From an uncultured Clostridia bacterium (GTDB lineage Bacteria; Bacillota; Clostridia; Oscillospirales; Ruminococcaceae): a stretch of 64,000 nt of DNA. Each line of letters starts with the position of its first letter. Position 1 is the first letter of the stretch. A model generated the notes under the pieces. It searched no databases. It was given only the letters and a program-made list of their open reading frames with translations, and had not been told where the DNA came from. A program made the translations under genes and the position numbers. Location of the stretch: positions 62,001 to 126,000 of the forward strand of contig CAMMMX010000002.1 of assembly GCA_946498095.1 (NCBI GenBank). The letters are read 5' to 3'. This document shows positions 26,656 through 35,613 of the stretch, one piece after another.

Positions 26656-26695
26656 TCCCTGAGGGGGGACATCTTTCGGAAAAGAGGTGGAAAGT

Positions 26696-28291
26696 ATGGA
26701 GGACGAAAAAATACAGATTTTCGATTCGACGCTTCGTGATGGAGCGCAGGGCGAAAATGTTAATTTTACCGTAGAGGATAAACTGAATATTGCACGGGAG
26801 CTGGATCGGTTCGGCGTCGATTATATCGAAGCGGGAAATCCCGGTTCCAACCCAAAGGATATGGAGTTCTTTCTGCGGGCCAAGGAAAAGCCGTTTACCC
26901 ATGCCAGGCTCGTCGCCTTCGGCTCGACGCGGCGCAAGAATGTCCTTGCAAGTGAGGACAATAATGTCCGTGCACTGCTGACGGCGGATACAGAGGTTGT
27001 CTGTATCTTTGGCAAGAGCTGGGACCTGCATGTCACCGACATTCTCCACGCGACCTTACAGCAAAATTTGGAGATGATCGCCGATACCATCTCCTACCTG
27101 AAGGCACAGGGGCGGGAGGTCATGTTTGACGCTGAGCACTTTTTCGACGGCTACAAAGCCAATCCGGACTATGCGCTGCAAACGCTGAGAACGGCCCAAG
27201 AGGCCGGCGCTTCCGCCGTCGTCCTCTGCGACACAAACGGCGGCTGCTTCCCTGACGAGGTGGAGGCCATCACCCGTGCGGCAACCGGCGCTGTCAGCGT
27301 TTGCGTCGGCATTCACTGCCACAATGACGCCGGTTGTGCCGTCGCCAACAGCATCTGCGCTGTCCGTGCGGGCGCGCGGCAGGTGCAGGGGACGTTTATC
27401 GGTATTGGGGAACGATGCGGCAACACCAACCTTTCCACCGTCATCGGCGATCTTCAGCTGAAGCGGAGGTGCCGTTGCGTCCCACAGGAGCAGATGGTGC
27501 AGCTAACCAAGACGGCGCGCTTTATTGCGGATATCGCGAATATCCCGCTGACGGCGGGCATGCCGTTCGTTGGGCGTAGTGCTTTTGCCCACAAGGCAGG
27601 GATGCATGTCGACGGTGTATTGAAAAACTCAGCGTCGTTCGAGCATGTGCCGCCGGAAAGCGTTGGCAACAAAAGGAATGTGTTGATTTCCGAGGTTGCG
27701 GGCCGTACCGCGCTGCTGAGCCGTATCAACGAAGTTGCGCCCGACCTGACCAAGGATTCACCGGAGACATCACAGCTGATGGATCTGCTGAAGCGTTTGG
27801 AATATGACGGCTATCAGTTTGAAGCGGCGACCGCCAGCTTTGAATTGATTGTCCTACGGCACCTGTCACGTCTGCGAAACTTCTTCAGCCTGGAAAATTT
27901 CAAGATCATCGGGGAACAGAGTACCGCCGAGCTGCGCAACCGTTCCAGCGCGATGGTCAAAGTACGGGTGGGAGAACGATATGAAATCACCGCAGACGAG
28001 GGGGAAGGCCCTGTACATGCACTCGACCGCGCGCTGCGGAAGGCGCTGGAGGTGTTTTACCCCTCGCTGAAGGACGTCAAGCTGATCGACTACAAGGTGC
28101 GCGTCCTCGATGGGAAGGACGCTACCGCCTCCAAGGTGCGGGTTTTGATTGAGTCCACCGATGGGGAAGCCGTATGGCGAACGGTCGGTGTCTCCGCCGA
28201 TATCATCAACGCGAGCCTGATTGCGCTCGTGGACGCTATCCAGTATAAATTGACCCGTTACGACGCACAGTCGGACGTACGGTTAGATTGA
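26696..28291 (+). CDS. cimA: (R)-citramalate synthase
   Basis: A 531-residue protein of the LeuA/CimA aldolase family. DSTLRDGAQGENVNFTVEDK near the N-terminus holds the catalytic and metal-binding Arg-Asp. GIHCHNDAGCAVANS holds the metal-binding HxH, and a C-terminal LeuA-type regulatory domain follows. The DGAQGENVNF variant and KWL/KPF spacing fit citramalate synthase rather than 2-isopropylmalate synthase. It would condense pyruvate and acetyl-CoA to citramalate for threonine-independent isoleucine synthesis, with LeuCDB doing the next steps. ATG 26696 is preferred to the in-frame GTG 26687. The substrate is inferred from family resemblance; no leuA is present here. Confidence 0.85.
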   Translation: MEDEKIQIFDSTLRDGAQGENVNFTVEDKLNIARELDRFGVDYIEAGNPGSNPKDMEFFLRAKEKPFTHARLVAFGSTRRKNVLASEDNNVRALLTADTEVVCIFGKSWDLHVTDILHATLQQNLEMIADTISYLKAQGREVMFDAEHFFDGYKANPDYALQTLRTAQEAGASAVVLCDTNGGCFPDEVEAITRAATGAVSVCVGIHCHNDAGCAVANSICAVRAGARQVQGTFIGIGERCGNTNLSTVIGDLQLKRRCRCVPQEQMVQLTKTARFIADIANIPLTAGMPFVGRSAFAHKAGMHVDGVLKNSASFEHVPPESVGNKRNVLISEVAGRTALLSRINEVAPDLTKDSPETSQLMDLLKRLEYDGYQFEAATASFELIVLRHLSRLRNFFSLENFKIIGEQSTAELRNRSSAMVKVRVGERYEITADEGEGPVHALDRALRKALEVFYPSLKDVKLIDYKVRVLDGKDATASKVRVLIESTDGEAVWRTVGVSADIINASLIALVDAIQYKLTRYDAQSDVRLD

Positions 28292-28322
28292 TAAAGAATG
28301 AGAAAAAGGAGTGCTTCACACA

Positions 28323-29585
28323 ATGGGTATGACGATGAGCCAGAAAATCCTGGCGGCACACGCGGGACTCGACAAGGTCGTGGCCGGACAGCTGATCCGT
28401 GCCAAGCTGGACATGGTGCTGGGCAACGATATCACGTCGCCGGTGGCTGTCAACGAATTCCGCAAAGCAGGCTTTACTGAGGTGTTCGATAAGGAAAAGG
28501 TTTCGATGGTCATGGACCATTTCACCCCGAACAAGGACATCAAGGCGGCGGGGCAGTGCAAGCTGTGCCGGGACTTTGCCGATGAGATGGGGGTCGTCAA
28601 TTTTTACGATACCGGTACGGTTGGCGTAGAGCATGCCCTGCTGCCGGAAAAAGGACTGGTCGCTGCAGGCGAGCTCGTCATCGGCGCCGACTCTCATACC
28701 TGCACCTACGGCGCGCTGGGCGCTTTCTCGACCGGTGTTGGTTCCACCGATATGGCGGCGGGCATGGCGACGGGAGAAGCTTGGTTTAAGGTGCCGTCCG
28801 CAATCAAGTTTAACCTCACTGGCAAGCTGAATGAATGGGTCAGCGGCAAGGACGTCATCTTGCATATCATCGGCATGATCGGCGTCGATGGCGCGCTATA
28901 TAAATCGATGGAATTTTCCGGAGAGGGACTGAAAAACCTGTCCATCGACGATAGACTGTGCATGGCCAATATGGCGATCGAAGCCGGCGCGAAGAATGGT
29001 ATCTTTGAGGTGGACGAAGTGACGACCGCTTACCTTGGAGAGCGCGTCACACGGGAATACAAGATCTACCGGGCCGACGACGACGCGGAGTACGACGCTG
29101 TGTACGACATCGACCTGTCCCAGATCAAGTCGACCGTTGCCTTCCCGCATCTGCCGGAGAACACCAAAACAATCGATGAAGTCGGCGACGTCAAAATTGA
29201 CCAGGTTGTCATCGGCTCCTGTACCAACGGGCGGCTCGAGGATCTGGTCGTAGCGGCGAAAATCCTCAAAGGTAAAAAAGTGGCTAAGGGTGTACGCTGC
29301 ATTGTTATCCCGGCGACGCAGAAAATTTGGCTGGAAGCGATGAATATGGGGCTGTTCCAAATCTTCGTTGACGCCGGCTGCGCCGTCTCTACCCCGACCT
29401 GCGGCCCTTGCCTGGGCGGACATATGGGGATCCTGGCTGCGGGAGAGCGCGCAGTTGCCACCACAAACCGTAACTTTGTCGGGCGGATGGGCGACGTCAA
29501 TTCCGAGGTCTACCTAGCGAGCCCGGCGATCGCGGCAGCGTCCGCTATTGCGGGCAAAATCGCCGACGTCAGCGAAGTGTTATAA
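28323..29585 (+). CDS. leuC: 3-isopropylmalate dehydratase large subunit
   Basis: A 420-residue aconitase-family protein that isomerises 2- to 3-isopropylmalate, and citramalate to 3-methylmalate, with LeuD. The [4Fe-4S] ligands are seen in VIGSCTNGR and in [32 protein letters not shown] is the substrate-binding segment. It belongs to the shorter, bacterial-archaeal LeuC type (about 420 residues). ATG 28323 follows AAGGAG by 11 bases; the in-frame GTG 28311 would sit on the ribosome site. Confidence 0.95.
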   Translation: MGMTMSQKILAAHAGLDKVVAGQLIRAKLDMVLGNDITSPVAVNEFRKAGFTEVFDKEKVSMVMDHFTPNKDIKAAGQCKLCRDFADEMGVVNFYDTGTVGVEHALLPEKGLVAAGELVIGADSHTCTYGALGAFSTGVGSTDMAAGMATGEAWFKVPSAIKFNLTGKLNEWVSGKDVILHIIGMIGVDGALYKSMEFSGEGLKNLSIDDRLCMANMAIEAGAKNGIFEVDEVTTAYLGERVTREYKIYRADDDAEYDAVYDIDLSQIKSTVAFPHLPENTKTIDEVGDVKIDQVVIGSCTNGRLEDLVVAAKILKGKKVAKGVRCIVIPATQKIWLEAMNMGLFQIFVDAGCAVSTPTCGPCLGGHMGILAAGERAVATTNRNFVGRMGDVNSEVYLASPAIAAASAIAGKIADVSEVL

Positions 29586-29605
29586 GAAAAGGGAGGAAAG
29601 CATAG

Positions 29606-30091
29606 ATGAACGCACATGGAATCGTACATAAATACGGTGACAACGTCGATACCGACGTGATCATCCCCGCCAGATACCTCAACACCTCCGACCATAAGGA
29701 GCTGGCGTCCCACTGCATGGAGGATATCGACAAGGAGTTTATCCACAAGGTAAAGGCGGGCGACATTATGGTCGCGCATAACAACTTCGGCTGCGGCTCT
29801 TCCCGCGAACATGCACCGATCGCCATCAAGGCTTCCGGGATTGCCTGTGTCATTGCAGCAACCTTCGCACGCATCTTCTACCGCAACGCCATCAACATTG
29901 GCCTGCCGATTCTGGAATGCCGTGAGGCCGCGGAGCGTATCGAAAACGGCGACGAAGTGTCCATTGACTTTGACACCGGCGTCATCACAAACGTCACCAA
30001 AGGGGAGACCTACCAGGCGCAGCCTTTCCCGGATTTCATCAAAGACATCATGAACAAGGGTGGGCTTATTAATTCCATCAAAGTAAAATAA
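29606..30091 (+). CDS. leuD: 3-isopropylmalate dehydratase small subunit
   Basis: A 161-residue swivel-domain partner of Leu[20 protein letters not shown] is the family signature, and [16 protein letters not shown] lies near the N-terminus. Short length is normal for the form that pairs with the 420-residue LeuC. GGGAGGAAAG precedes the ATG, 21 bases after leuC. Confidence 0.95.
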   Translation: MNAHGIVHKYGDNVDTDVIIPARYLNTSDHKELASHCMEDIDKEFIHKVKAGDIMVAHNNFGCGSSREHAPIAIKASGIACVIAATFARIFYRNAINIGLPILECREAAERIENGDEVSIDFDTGVITNVTKGETYQAQPFPDFIKDIMNKGGLINSIKVK

Positions 30092-30112
30092 AGCGAAGGG
30101 AAATGAACGGTC

Positions 30113-31186
30113 ATGAACAAAACCATTGCAGTGGTCAAGGGCGACGGGATCGGCCCTGAAATTGTAGGCGAAGCCATCAAGGTGCTGGAAGCCATTGGGA
30201 AAAAATATGGGCACAGCTTCACCTTTACCGACGTCCTCGCAGGGGGGTGCGCCATCGACCAGACCGGTGAGCCGCTCCCGCAGGAATCGATTGACATTTG
30301 TCTGAAAAGTGACAGCGTTCTGCTGGGCGCTGTGGGCGGCCCTAAGTGGGACAACCTGGAGGGCTCCCGCCGTCCGGAGAAGGCGTTGCTGGGCCTGAGA
30401 AGCGCGCTGGGGCTGTTTGCGAACATCCGTCCATCCAAGCTCTTCAAGTCGCTGGAGGACGCCTGTCCGCTGAGCCGTGAGAGTGTTCAGAACGGGCTGG
30501 ATCTTGTCATTGTACGCGAGCTGATCGGCGGGCTTTATTTCGGCGACCGCAAGACCTATCTGGATGAGAATGGCGTCGAGACTGCTGTTGACACCCTGAT
30601 ATACAATGAGAAGGAAATCGAGCGGATCGCCCGCGTTGCGTTTGACATGGCGCGGAAACGTCGCAAAAAGGTCACTTCCGTCGACAAGGCGAACATCCTG
30701 GATACCTCCCGTTTGTGGCGGAAGGTGCTGCATCGCGTCGCGGAAGAATATCCGGATGTGGAGTTTAACGATATGCTGGTCGACAACACGGCGATGCAGC
30801 TGGTTCGCAATCCGGGCCAGTTTGACGTTATCGTGACAGAGAACATGTTCGGTGACATCCTGTCCGACGAGGCGAGCATGGTCACGGGGTCCATCGGTAT
30901 GATCCCGTCCTCCAGCCTTGGAGAGGGCAGTCGCGGCCTGTATGAGCCGATCCATGGATCGGCGCCGGACATCGCTGGTCAGGACAAGGCCAATCCGATT
31001 GCAACGATCCTGTCCGCTGCGATGATGCTGCGTTACTCCTTCGACATGGAGAAGGAAGCGGCCGACATTGAAAATGCCGTCTCCAAGGTGCTGGATATGG
31101 GCTACCGTACCGGCGACATTATGAGCGAAGGCATGAAACAGGTGTCCGGTTCCGAAATGGGGCGGCTTGTCGTCGAAAACCTATAA
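30113..31186 (+). CDS. leuB: 3-isopropylmalate dehydrogenase
   Basis: A 357-residue NAD-dependent decarboxylating dehydrogenase that oxidises 3-isopropylmalate, and 3-methylmalate in the citramalate route. GDGIGPEIV near the N-terminus, LLGAVGGPKWD, the RELIGGLYFG stretch and MFGDILSDEASM with the metal-binding aspartates are present. HGSAPDIAGQDKANP is the C-terminal NAD region. It is the last gene of the ilvBN-cimA-leuCDB operon. Confidence 0.96.
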   Translation: MNKTIAVVKGDGIGPEIVGEAIKVLEAIGKKYGHSFTFTDVLAGGCAIDQTGEPLPQESIDICLKSDSVLLGAVGGPKWDNLEGSRRPEKALLGLRSALGLFANIRPSKLFKSLEDACPLSRESVQNGLDLVIVRELIGGLYFGDRKTYLDENGVETAVDTLIYNEKEIERIARVAFDMARKRRKKVTSVDKANILDTSRLWRKVLHRVAEEYPDVEFNDMLVDNTAMQLVRNPGQFDVIVTENMFGDILSDEASMVTGSIGMIPSSSLGEGSRGLYEPIHGSAPDIAGQDKANPIATILSAAMMLRYSFDMEKEAADIENAVSKVLDMGYRTGDIMSEGMKQVSGSEMGRLVVENL

Positions 31187-31289
31187 AACGCTTTTTCACC
31201 GACGTAGTGTCCTGCAGGAAAATGATGCGCTGGAGAGGTATCCGGATGTCTGTGTCCATCCTGTTTGCATTTTCTAGCAGGACGAAGTG

Positions 31290-31525
31290 AGAGTCATGCC
31301 CCCCGACAAAGCCGGGGGCTTGAGGAAGCCCTAGAAGGGCATCGTATCGGCAAGCCTCTCAAGAGGCACTGAAAAGATCTACCACTTGCATCACTTGCCC
31401 CACAACCCGTAAACGGGCCTTTGCGTACTAACACAGCTTTTCTTATGTAGCAAAATTGCTGTTTATATCTCGCTTCGCTCGGTACTTGAATCTAATGTTT
31501 ATTTACTCTCCACAGCCGAGCTGGG
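31290..31525. repeat. palindrome-rich noncoding segment, possible transposon remnant
   Basis: The 370 bases after leuB hold no gene. From about 31296 there are several short hairpins in a row: CCCCCG with CGGGGG, GCCC with GGGC, GCCTC with GAGGC, and CCCGT with ACGGG. CTCGCTTCGCTCG and a final GAGCTGGGGGCTC-type end follow. Such hairpin-bearing ends recall IS200/IS605-type elements or their non-autonomous relatives. No transposase is present. An alternative is a structured RNA of unknown kind. The nature of the segment is a guess. Confidence 0.3.
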
Positions 31526-31554
31526 GGCTCTTGTTGTGCTAAAGCATTTAATAG

Positions 31555-31591
31555 AAAAGCACCGTATAGATGGATTCTATACGGTGCTTTT
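31555..31591. terminator. bidirectional terminator
   Basis: AAAAGCACCGTATAGA (31555-31570) pairs perfectly with 31576-31591 around a 5-base loop. It starts with AAAA and ends with TTTT, so it suits both the leu operon and the convergent hydrolase gene, which stops 16 bases beyond. Confidence 0.85.
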
Positions 31592-31606
31592 AGCTGTATT
31601 AAGGTG

Positions 31607-32572
31607 CTATTTCTTTGTATACCAGTCCTTTAGGACTTCCTCGGCAAGCTTGCCGTAGATACAGAAGGACTTATCCTTTTTCACTTTACGCAGGCTGTAG
31701 GGAATTGCGGGCCAATCCCACCAGAAAAAGCCGCTGAACCATGGCTCATCCCAGAAGACTTCCATTGCCGATGCATAAAAGTCCGCCTGTTCCTGCTGAT
31801 CGGCAGGCATGTCGCGTTCAGACGCGCAGTCCCATGGATAGGCGGCACAGCCCTTCTCGCTGCGCATACCAATTTCTGCGAACATGACGGGTTTCCCATA
31901 CTTATTGTGGGTGGCTTCGACGATTTTTTTCTTTTCCTTCCACAATTTCACCATAGTGTCCTTGCTGCTGTCCTCCTCGGTAATCACCGGATAATAGCCG
32001 CTGATACCAACAACGTCTACGAGATCCAGCCAGTCGGCCTCCATCTCCGCGCCGTGGTTGACGTTATGCATGATTACGCCGCTGTAAACGTCGCGGACGG
32101 CGGCAATCATGTCACGGCAGTAAGAGGACTGCTGGTTCATTGTGTTCATTTCACAGCCGGTGCAGAACATTTCGCAGCCATATTTTTCTGCGAGCTTTGC
32201 GTAATGCAGCAGAAAACGCGTATAGGAATCGAACCATTTCGCCCAGTACTGGGAGCCGCCCGGGAAGGTGATTTGCGCGCGCCAGGTGCCGTCTTTACAG
32301 TTGACGACAGGCTTGAGGCAGACCTTCATCCCCAGTTGGTGCGCCTTTTTGATCACATGGATGATATCCTCGTCTGTTGGGGTGTAGCCGTATTCAAAAT
32401 AGATATTGGTGGAGGCGAAGGTGTCTTGCCAGGCAAAAAAGGCGAGGCAAAGATAGTCCACGCCGTCCTGTTTGAGCCGGCGAAGGGATTTTTCCGCTTC
32501 CTTGGTCTGGTACTCTCCTGCGGTTGCGCACCAGCCGTAGGTGTAGCCCTTTGCAAAAATGTCGTTCATCAT
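31607..32572 (-). CDS. glycoside hydrolase, GH113-like TIM barrel
   Basis: A 321-residue protein without a signal peptide. KGYTYGWCATAGEYQT starts the barrel. EMFCTGCEMNTM near residue 145 places a Glu after a beta strand, as the acid/base of clan GH-A, and PVMFAEIGMRSEKG near residue 232 places the second Glu as nucleophile. SGFFWWDWP near the C-terminus is a typical last strand. This matches GH113 (beta-mannanase) and related hypothetical glycosidases, so it likely acts on an intracellular oligosaccharide. The start is the first of two ATG codons at 32572, eight bases after AAAGGA. It is monocistronic, with a terminator after the stop. Substrate is not certain. Confidence 0.75.
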   Translation of the reverse strand: MMNDIFAKGYTYGWCATAGEYQTKEAEKSLRRLKQDGVDYLCLAFFAWQDTFASTNIYFEYGYTPTDEDIIHVIKKAHQLGMKVCLKPVVNCKDGTWRAQITFPGGSQYWAKWFDSYTRFLLHYAKLAEKYGCEMFCTGCEMNTMNQQSSYCRDMIAAVRDVYSGVIMHNVNHGAEMEADWLDLVDVVGISGYYPVITEEDSSKDTMVKLWKEKKKIVEATHNKYGKPVMFAEIGMRSEKGCAAYPWDCASERDMPADQQEQADFYASAMEVFWDEPWFSGFFWWDWPAIPYSLRKVKKDKSFCIYGKLAEEVLKDWYTKK

Positions 32573-32786
32573 GAAATGTTTCCTTTCTGTCAGTATGATT
32601 GGGACGTCTTGTGGTAAGTGTATCACCTTTGGGCTAGGAATACAAGGGAGCAAACTGCATAAAAAATCAGTTTGTTTTTTGTGCAGAAACACGGAAACAG
32701 AATTTTTTGGCGGGAGAGTACTGTCAAACGGATAGTACTTGTGGTATGATGGATACAATGGTTGGAAAGAAGAAAGGATGAGGCAG

Positions 32787-33122
32787 ATGCAGGATCAGGA
32801 AACGACAATAGGAGAAATTAGAAAAGCCATCGCGGAATTTGTGCATGCGCGTGATTGGGAGGCTTCGCATAACCCGAAAAACCTTGCCATGTGCGTCGCT
32901 ATCGAGGCGGCAGAGCTGATGGAAATTTTCCAGTGGTGTACCGTCGAGGAAGGCGACGGATTGATGCAGGACGGCAAAACAGCGGAGCATACAAGGGAGG
33001 AGATTGCCGATGTGGCAATCTACCTGCTTTCGCTTTGTAACCGGCTTGGCGTGGATCTATCTGCGGCCATCGAGGATAAGATGCGGAAAAACGACAAAAG
33101 GTTTCCGCGAATAGGCGAGTGA
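32787..33122 (+). CDS. MazG-like nucleotide pyrophosphohydrolase
   Basis: A 111-residue all-alpha NTP pyrophosphohydrolase of the MazG/RS21-C6 (dCTPase-like) group. EAAELMEIFQW and, 30 residues on, REEIADVAIYLLSLCNRLG form the metal-binding ExxE and ExxD pair. Such enzymes cleave non-canonical or excess dNTPs. ATG 32787 is preferred to ATG 32778 because GAAAGG lies at a better distance. It diverges from the hydrolase gene. Confidence 0.85.
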   Translation: MQDQETTIGEIRKAIAEFVHARDWEASHNPKNLAMCVAIEAAELMEIFQWCTVEEGDGLMQDGKTAEHTREEIADVAIYLLSLCNRLGVDLSAAIEDKMRKNDKRFPRIGE

Positions 33123-33134
33123 CGCGCCATTGAG

Positions 33135-33162
33135 TTGACAATCCGAGAGGAAATGCTATAAT
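33135..33162 (+). promoter_or_regulatory. sigma-A promoter of the tepA-ylzJ unit
   Basis: TTGACA (33135-33140) and TATAAT (33157-33162) are separated by 16 bases. Transcription would start near 33169, giving a leader of about 200 bases before the protease gene. Confidence 0.75.
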
Positions 33163-33185
33163 TATTTCATAACCAAAGTAAAGTG

Positions 33186-33211
33186 GGGAAGCGTCGTTTT
33201 CGGCGCTTCCC
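33186..33211 (+). other. hairpin in the tepA leader
   Basis: GGGAAGCGTCG (33186-33196) pairs with CGGCGCTTCCC (33201-33211), with one G-T pair and a TTTT loop. No T-run follows. It lies about 17 bases after the predicted start point, so it caps the 5' end of the mRNA. The remaining 157 bases before the gene show nothing else clear. Confidence 0.55.
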
Positions 33212-33368
33212 GCATAAAATCCGACCTGTGTGCAACACTAGAACTGTGTGGAAGCCGGCAGAACAGTACGGCAGCCGGACCTTTTAGGCGAAAAGGGGGC
33301 GCATGTCCTTTTCAGACCTTGGAATGGTGCGTTTTACATGCAGAATGCGCATACGGGAGGATTTTATT

Positions 33369-34187
33369 ATGACAAGTTTTTGGCTCGACGAACAGGAGGA
33401 AGAAACACAGTCCGACGAAATCCGGTCCTTAGAGCAACAGTCTGAAGACGATGATTCCGGAGACGGCGAATATGACAGCGCACAGAAGCAGACCGACAGT
33501 ATCCTGGAAACGGGTGCGGTCGCGACGCCCAATGCGAAGCATCTGGTTCACTGCCTGACCATTATCGGCCAGGTGGAGGGGCATTATATCCTGCCCCCGC
33601 AAAATAAGACAACCAAATATGAGCATGTGATTCCTGCTCTGGTCGCTATTGAGCAGGACCGTAACATCAAGGGGCTGGTAATCATCCTGAATACGGTCGG
33701 CGGAGACGTGGAAGCAGGGCTTGCTATTGCAGAACTGATTGCAGGGATGAAAAAGCCGACGGTATCCATCGTGGTGGGTGGAGGGCATTCGATTGGCGTC
33801 CCGCTAGCGGTTTGTGCGAAAAAATCTTTTATCGTACCTTCGGCGACGATGACCATTCATCCGGTACGCATGAACGGCCTGGTTCTTGGTGTGCCGCAGA
33901 CGTTGTCCTATTTTGACAGGATGCAGGAACGGATTGTCAAATTTGTCACCGATAACTCGCGCATTACGGCAGAGCGCTTCCGTGAACTGATGATGACCAC
34001 CGGCGAACTGGTGATGGACGTCGGTACGGTTCTGGACGGCGAAAGCGCGGTCGCAGAAGGGCTGATCGATTCCCTGGGCGGGCTCAGTGACGCAATTGAG
34101 GAGCTGTATCGCATGATTGACGAGCGTGAAGCGCAGGAACACGTCGAAGAGGATTCTCAACCGGAGGAAGAAGGTCGGCGGCAATGA
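33369..34187 (+). CDS. ClpP-like serine protease, TepA type
   Basis: A 272-residue protein with a ClpP fold and acidic, low-complexity ends. The catalytic Ser lies in [15 protein letters not shown] (GxSxG type) and the His in [25 protein letters not shown] is the C-terminal helix. It matches TepA/YmfB, a ClpP-like protein without a Clp ATPase loop, found upstream of ylzJ and ftsK in many spore formers and implicated in translocation or quality control. GGGAGGA precedes ATG 33369; the frame upstream is not coding. It overlaps ylzJ by four bases. Confidence 0.88.
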   Translation: MTSFWLDEQEEETQSDEIRSLEQQSEDDDSGDGEYDSAQKQTDSILETGAVATPNAKHLVHCLTIIGQVEGHYILPPQNKTTKYEHVIPALVAIEQDRNIKGLVIILNTVGGDVEAGLAIAELIAGMKKPTVSIVVGGGHSIGVPLAVCAKKSFIVPSATMTIHPVRMNGLVLGVPQTLSYFDRMQERIVKFVTDNSRITAERFRELMMTTGELVMDVGTVLDGESAVAEGLIDSLGGLSDAIEELYRMIDEREAQEHVEEDSQPEEEGRRQ

Positions 34188-34411
34188 TTCTGCATACCAT
34201 TCTCAGCGCTTATGACGTCATGTTGGACGAGCATCACCCATTGGAGTTCAAAAGCATTGCCTTAAAGCAAGGGCGGCTGGATTTCATTCGGCGTGGAGAG
34301 GAATATATCCTGTGCCGTCTGGATTCGACCAATCCTTACGATTATCTGGATCCGCGGTATGCGGTGGGCACCCCGTTCAAAATCGTACGCAACAAGGGGC
34401 ATCGGGTGTGA
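34184..34411 (+). CDS. YlzJ-like protein
   Basis: A 75-residue protein of the YlzJ family. [15 protein letters not shown] and [16 protein letters not shown] fit the family's conserved ends. Function is unknown. In Firmicutes ylzJ almost always follows the TepA-type protease gene, as here with a four-base overlap, so the two are translationally coupled and likely act together. Confidence 0.85.
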   Translation: MILHTILSAYDVMLDEHHPLEFKSIALKQGRLDFIRRGEEYILCRLDSTNPYDYLDPRYAVGTPFKIVRNKGHRV

Positions 34412-34452
34412 AGCCCGGTTGTGCGACAGCTTTCCAATAGCCGAATTTGCTG

Positions 34453-34486
34453 CCGGAAGGAAGTCCGAAACTGGGTTTCCTTCCGG
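34453..34486 (+). terminator. hairpin after ylzJ, possible terminator without T-run
   Basis: CCGGAAGGAA (34453-34462) pairs perfectly with TTCCTTCCGG (34477-34486) around a 14-base loop, 41 bases after the ylzJ stop. The bases that follow are not T-rich, so its action as a terminator is uncertain. Confidence 0.5.
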
Positions 34487-34564
34487 AATGCTGTACACAA
34501 AAGGGTATGTCGGGATAACCGATACTCTGCATGTGTAGCAAAGCGTACATATTAGGAGGTATTT

Positions 34565-35452
34565 ATGTCCATTTTTAACGCTGTTATCCAAGCCATTGTA
34601 CAGGGGCTGACGGAATTTTTGCCTGTTTCCAGTTCAGGTCATCTATCCCTGACGCAGCATTTCACGGGGGTGAATGGGGAAAGCGCGCTCTTGTTTTCCA
34701 TTGTCCTGCACCTGGGGACGTTAGTCGCCGTTTTTATTGCTTTCCGGAAGACCATCTGGGCGCTTATTAAAGAAGCTTTCCGTATGCTGGGCGATTTATT
34801 CACGTTGAAATTCAGGCGTTTTAAATGGAAAACGATGAACGCAGAGCGGCGCATGATCCTGATGATACTGCTTTCACTCCTGCCCTTGTTTGTTTTCTAC
34901 ATATTCAAAGACATTTTTACCGGCATTGCCAGTGACGACGATATCATCATCGAAGGCGTCTGTTTTCTGTTTACGGCACTGATGCTCTTTATCTCCGACC
35001 GCTGCGTCAAGGGACGCAAGGAGTACGGCGATGTGACGGTGCGTGATTCCCTGACGATCGGTACCTTTCAGGGGATTGCGCTGCTGCCGGGCGTATCGCG
35101 ATCCGGTTCCACGATTTCCGCGGGGCTGCTGTGCGGGTTCACCCGTGAGACGGCGGTGCAGTTTTCGTTTATCATGGGCATTCCCGCTATCCTCGGCGGC
35201 AGTGTGCTGGAGTTAAAGGATGTACAGGCGTCCGACCTGCAAATAGATTGGGTGCCGGTTTTGGTCGGCTTTGCCGTTGCAGCACTGGTCGGGCTGTTGG
35301 CCATTCAGATGGTGCGTTGGCTGGTAAAGTCGGACAAGTTTAAGATTTTCGGGATTTATACCTTCCTTTTGGGGCTTGCGACCATTGGTGTGGGGCTTTA
35401 TGAAAATCTGTCCGGGCAGACGTTAATGGATATGCTGTCCCATATGGGATAA
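34565..35452 (+). CDS. uppP: undecaprenyl-diphosphatase
   Basis: A 295-residue polytopic membrane enzyme of the BacA/UppP family that dephosphorylates undecaprenyl diphosphate, recycling the lipid carrier for cell wall synthesis and giving some bacitracin tolerance. QGLTEFLPVSSSGHL near the N-terminus and LLPGVSRSGSTISAGLL near residue 175 are the two catalytic blocks. About eight membrane segments are visible. AGGAGG precedes the ATG. Confidence 0.96.
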   Translation: MSIFNAVIQAIVQGLTEFLPVSSSGHLSLTQHFTGVNGESALLFSIVLHLGTLVAVFIAFRKTIWALIKEAFRMLGDLFTLKFRRFKWKTMNAERRMILMILLSLLPLFVFYIFKDIFTGIASDDDIIIEGVCFLFTALMLFISDRCVKGRKEYGDVTVRDSLTIGTFQGIALLPGVSRSGSTISAGLLCGFTRETAVQFSFIMGIPAILGGSVLELKDVQASDLQIDWVPVLVGFAVAALVGLLAIQMVRWLVKSDKFKIFGIYTFLLGLATIGVGLYENLSGQTLMDMLSHMG

Positions 35453-35613
35453 GGATCCTGTATGGATGCAGCCGAAGACGCCGGGCTTTGCTGAAAACGC
35501 GGTCGCCGGATAGTGGAAGGCCGTATACATCTGTGGCCGTCCGCTTTCCTGGACGGCGATGGATTGGATAACATAGAATCTTTTTGGAATGACTGAGAAG
35601 GGAAGGCTGATTC

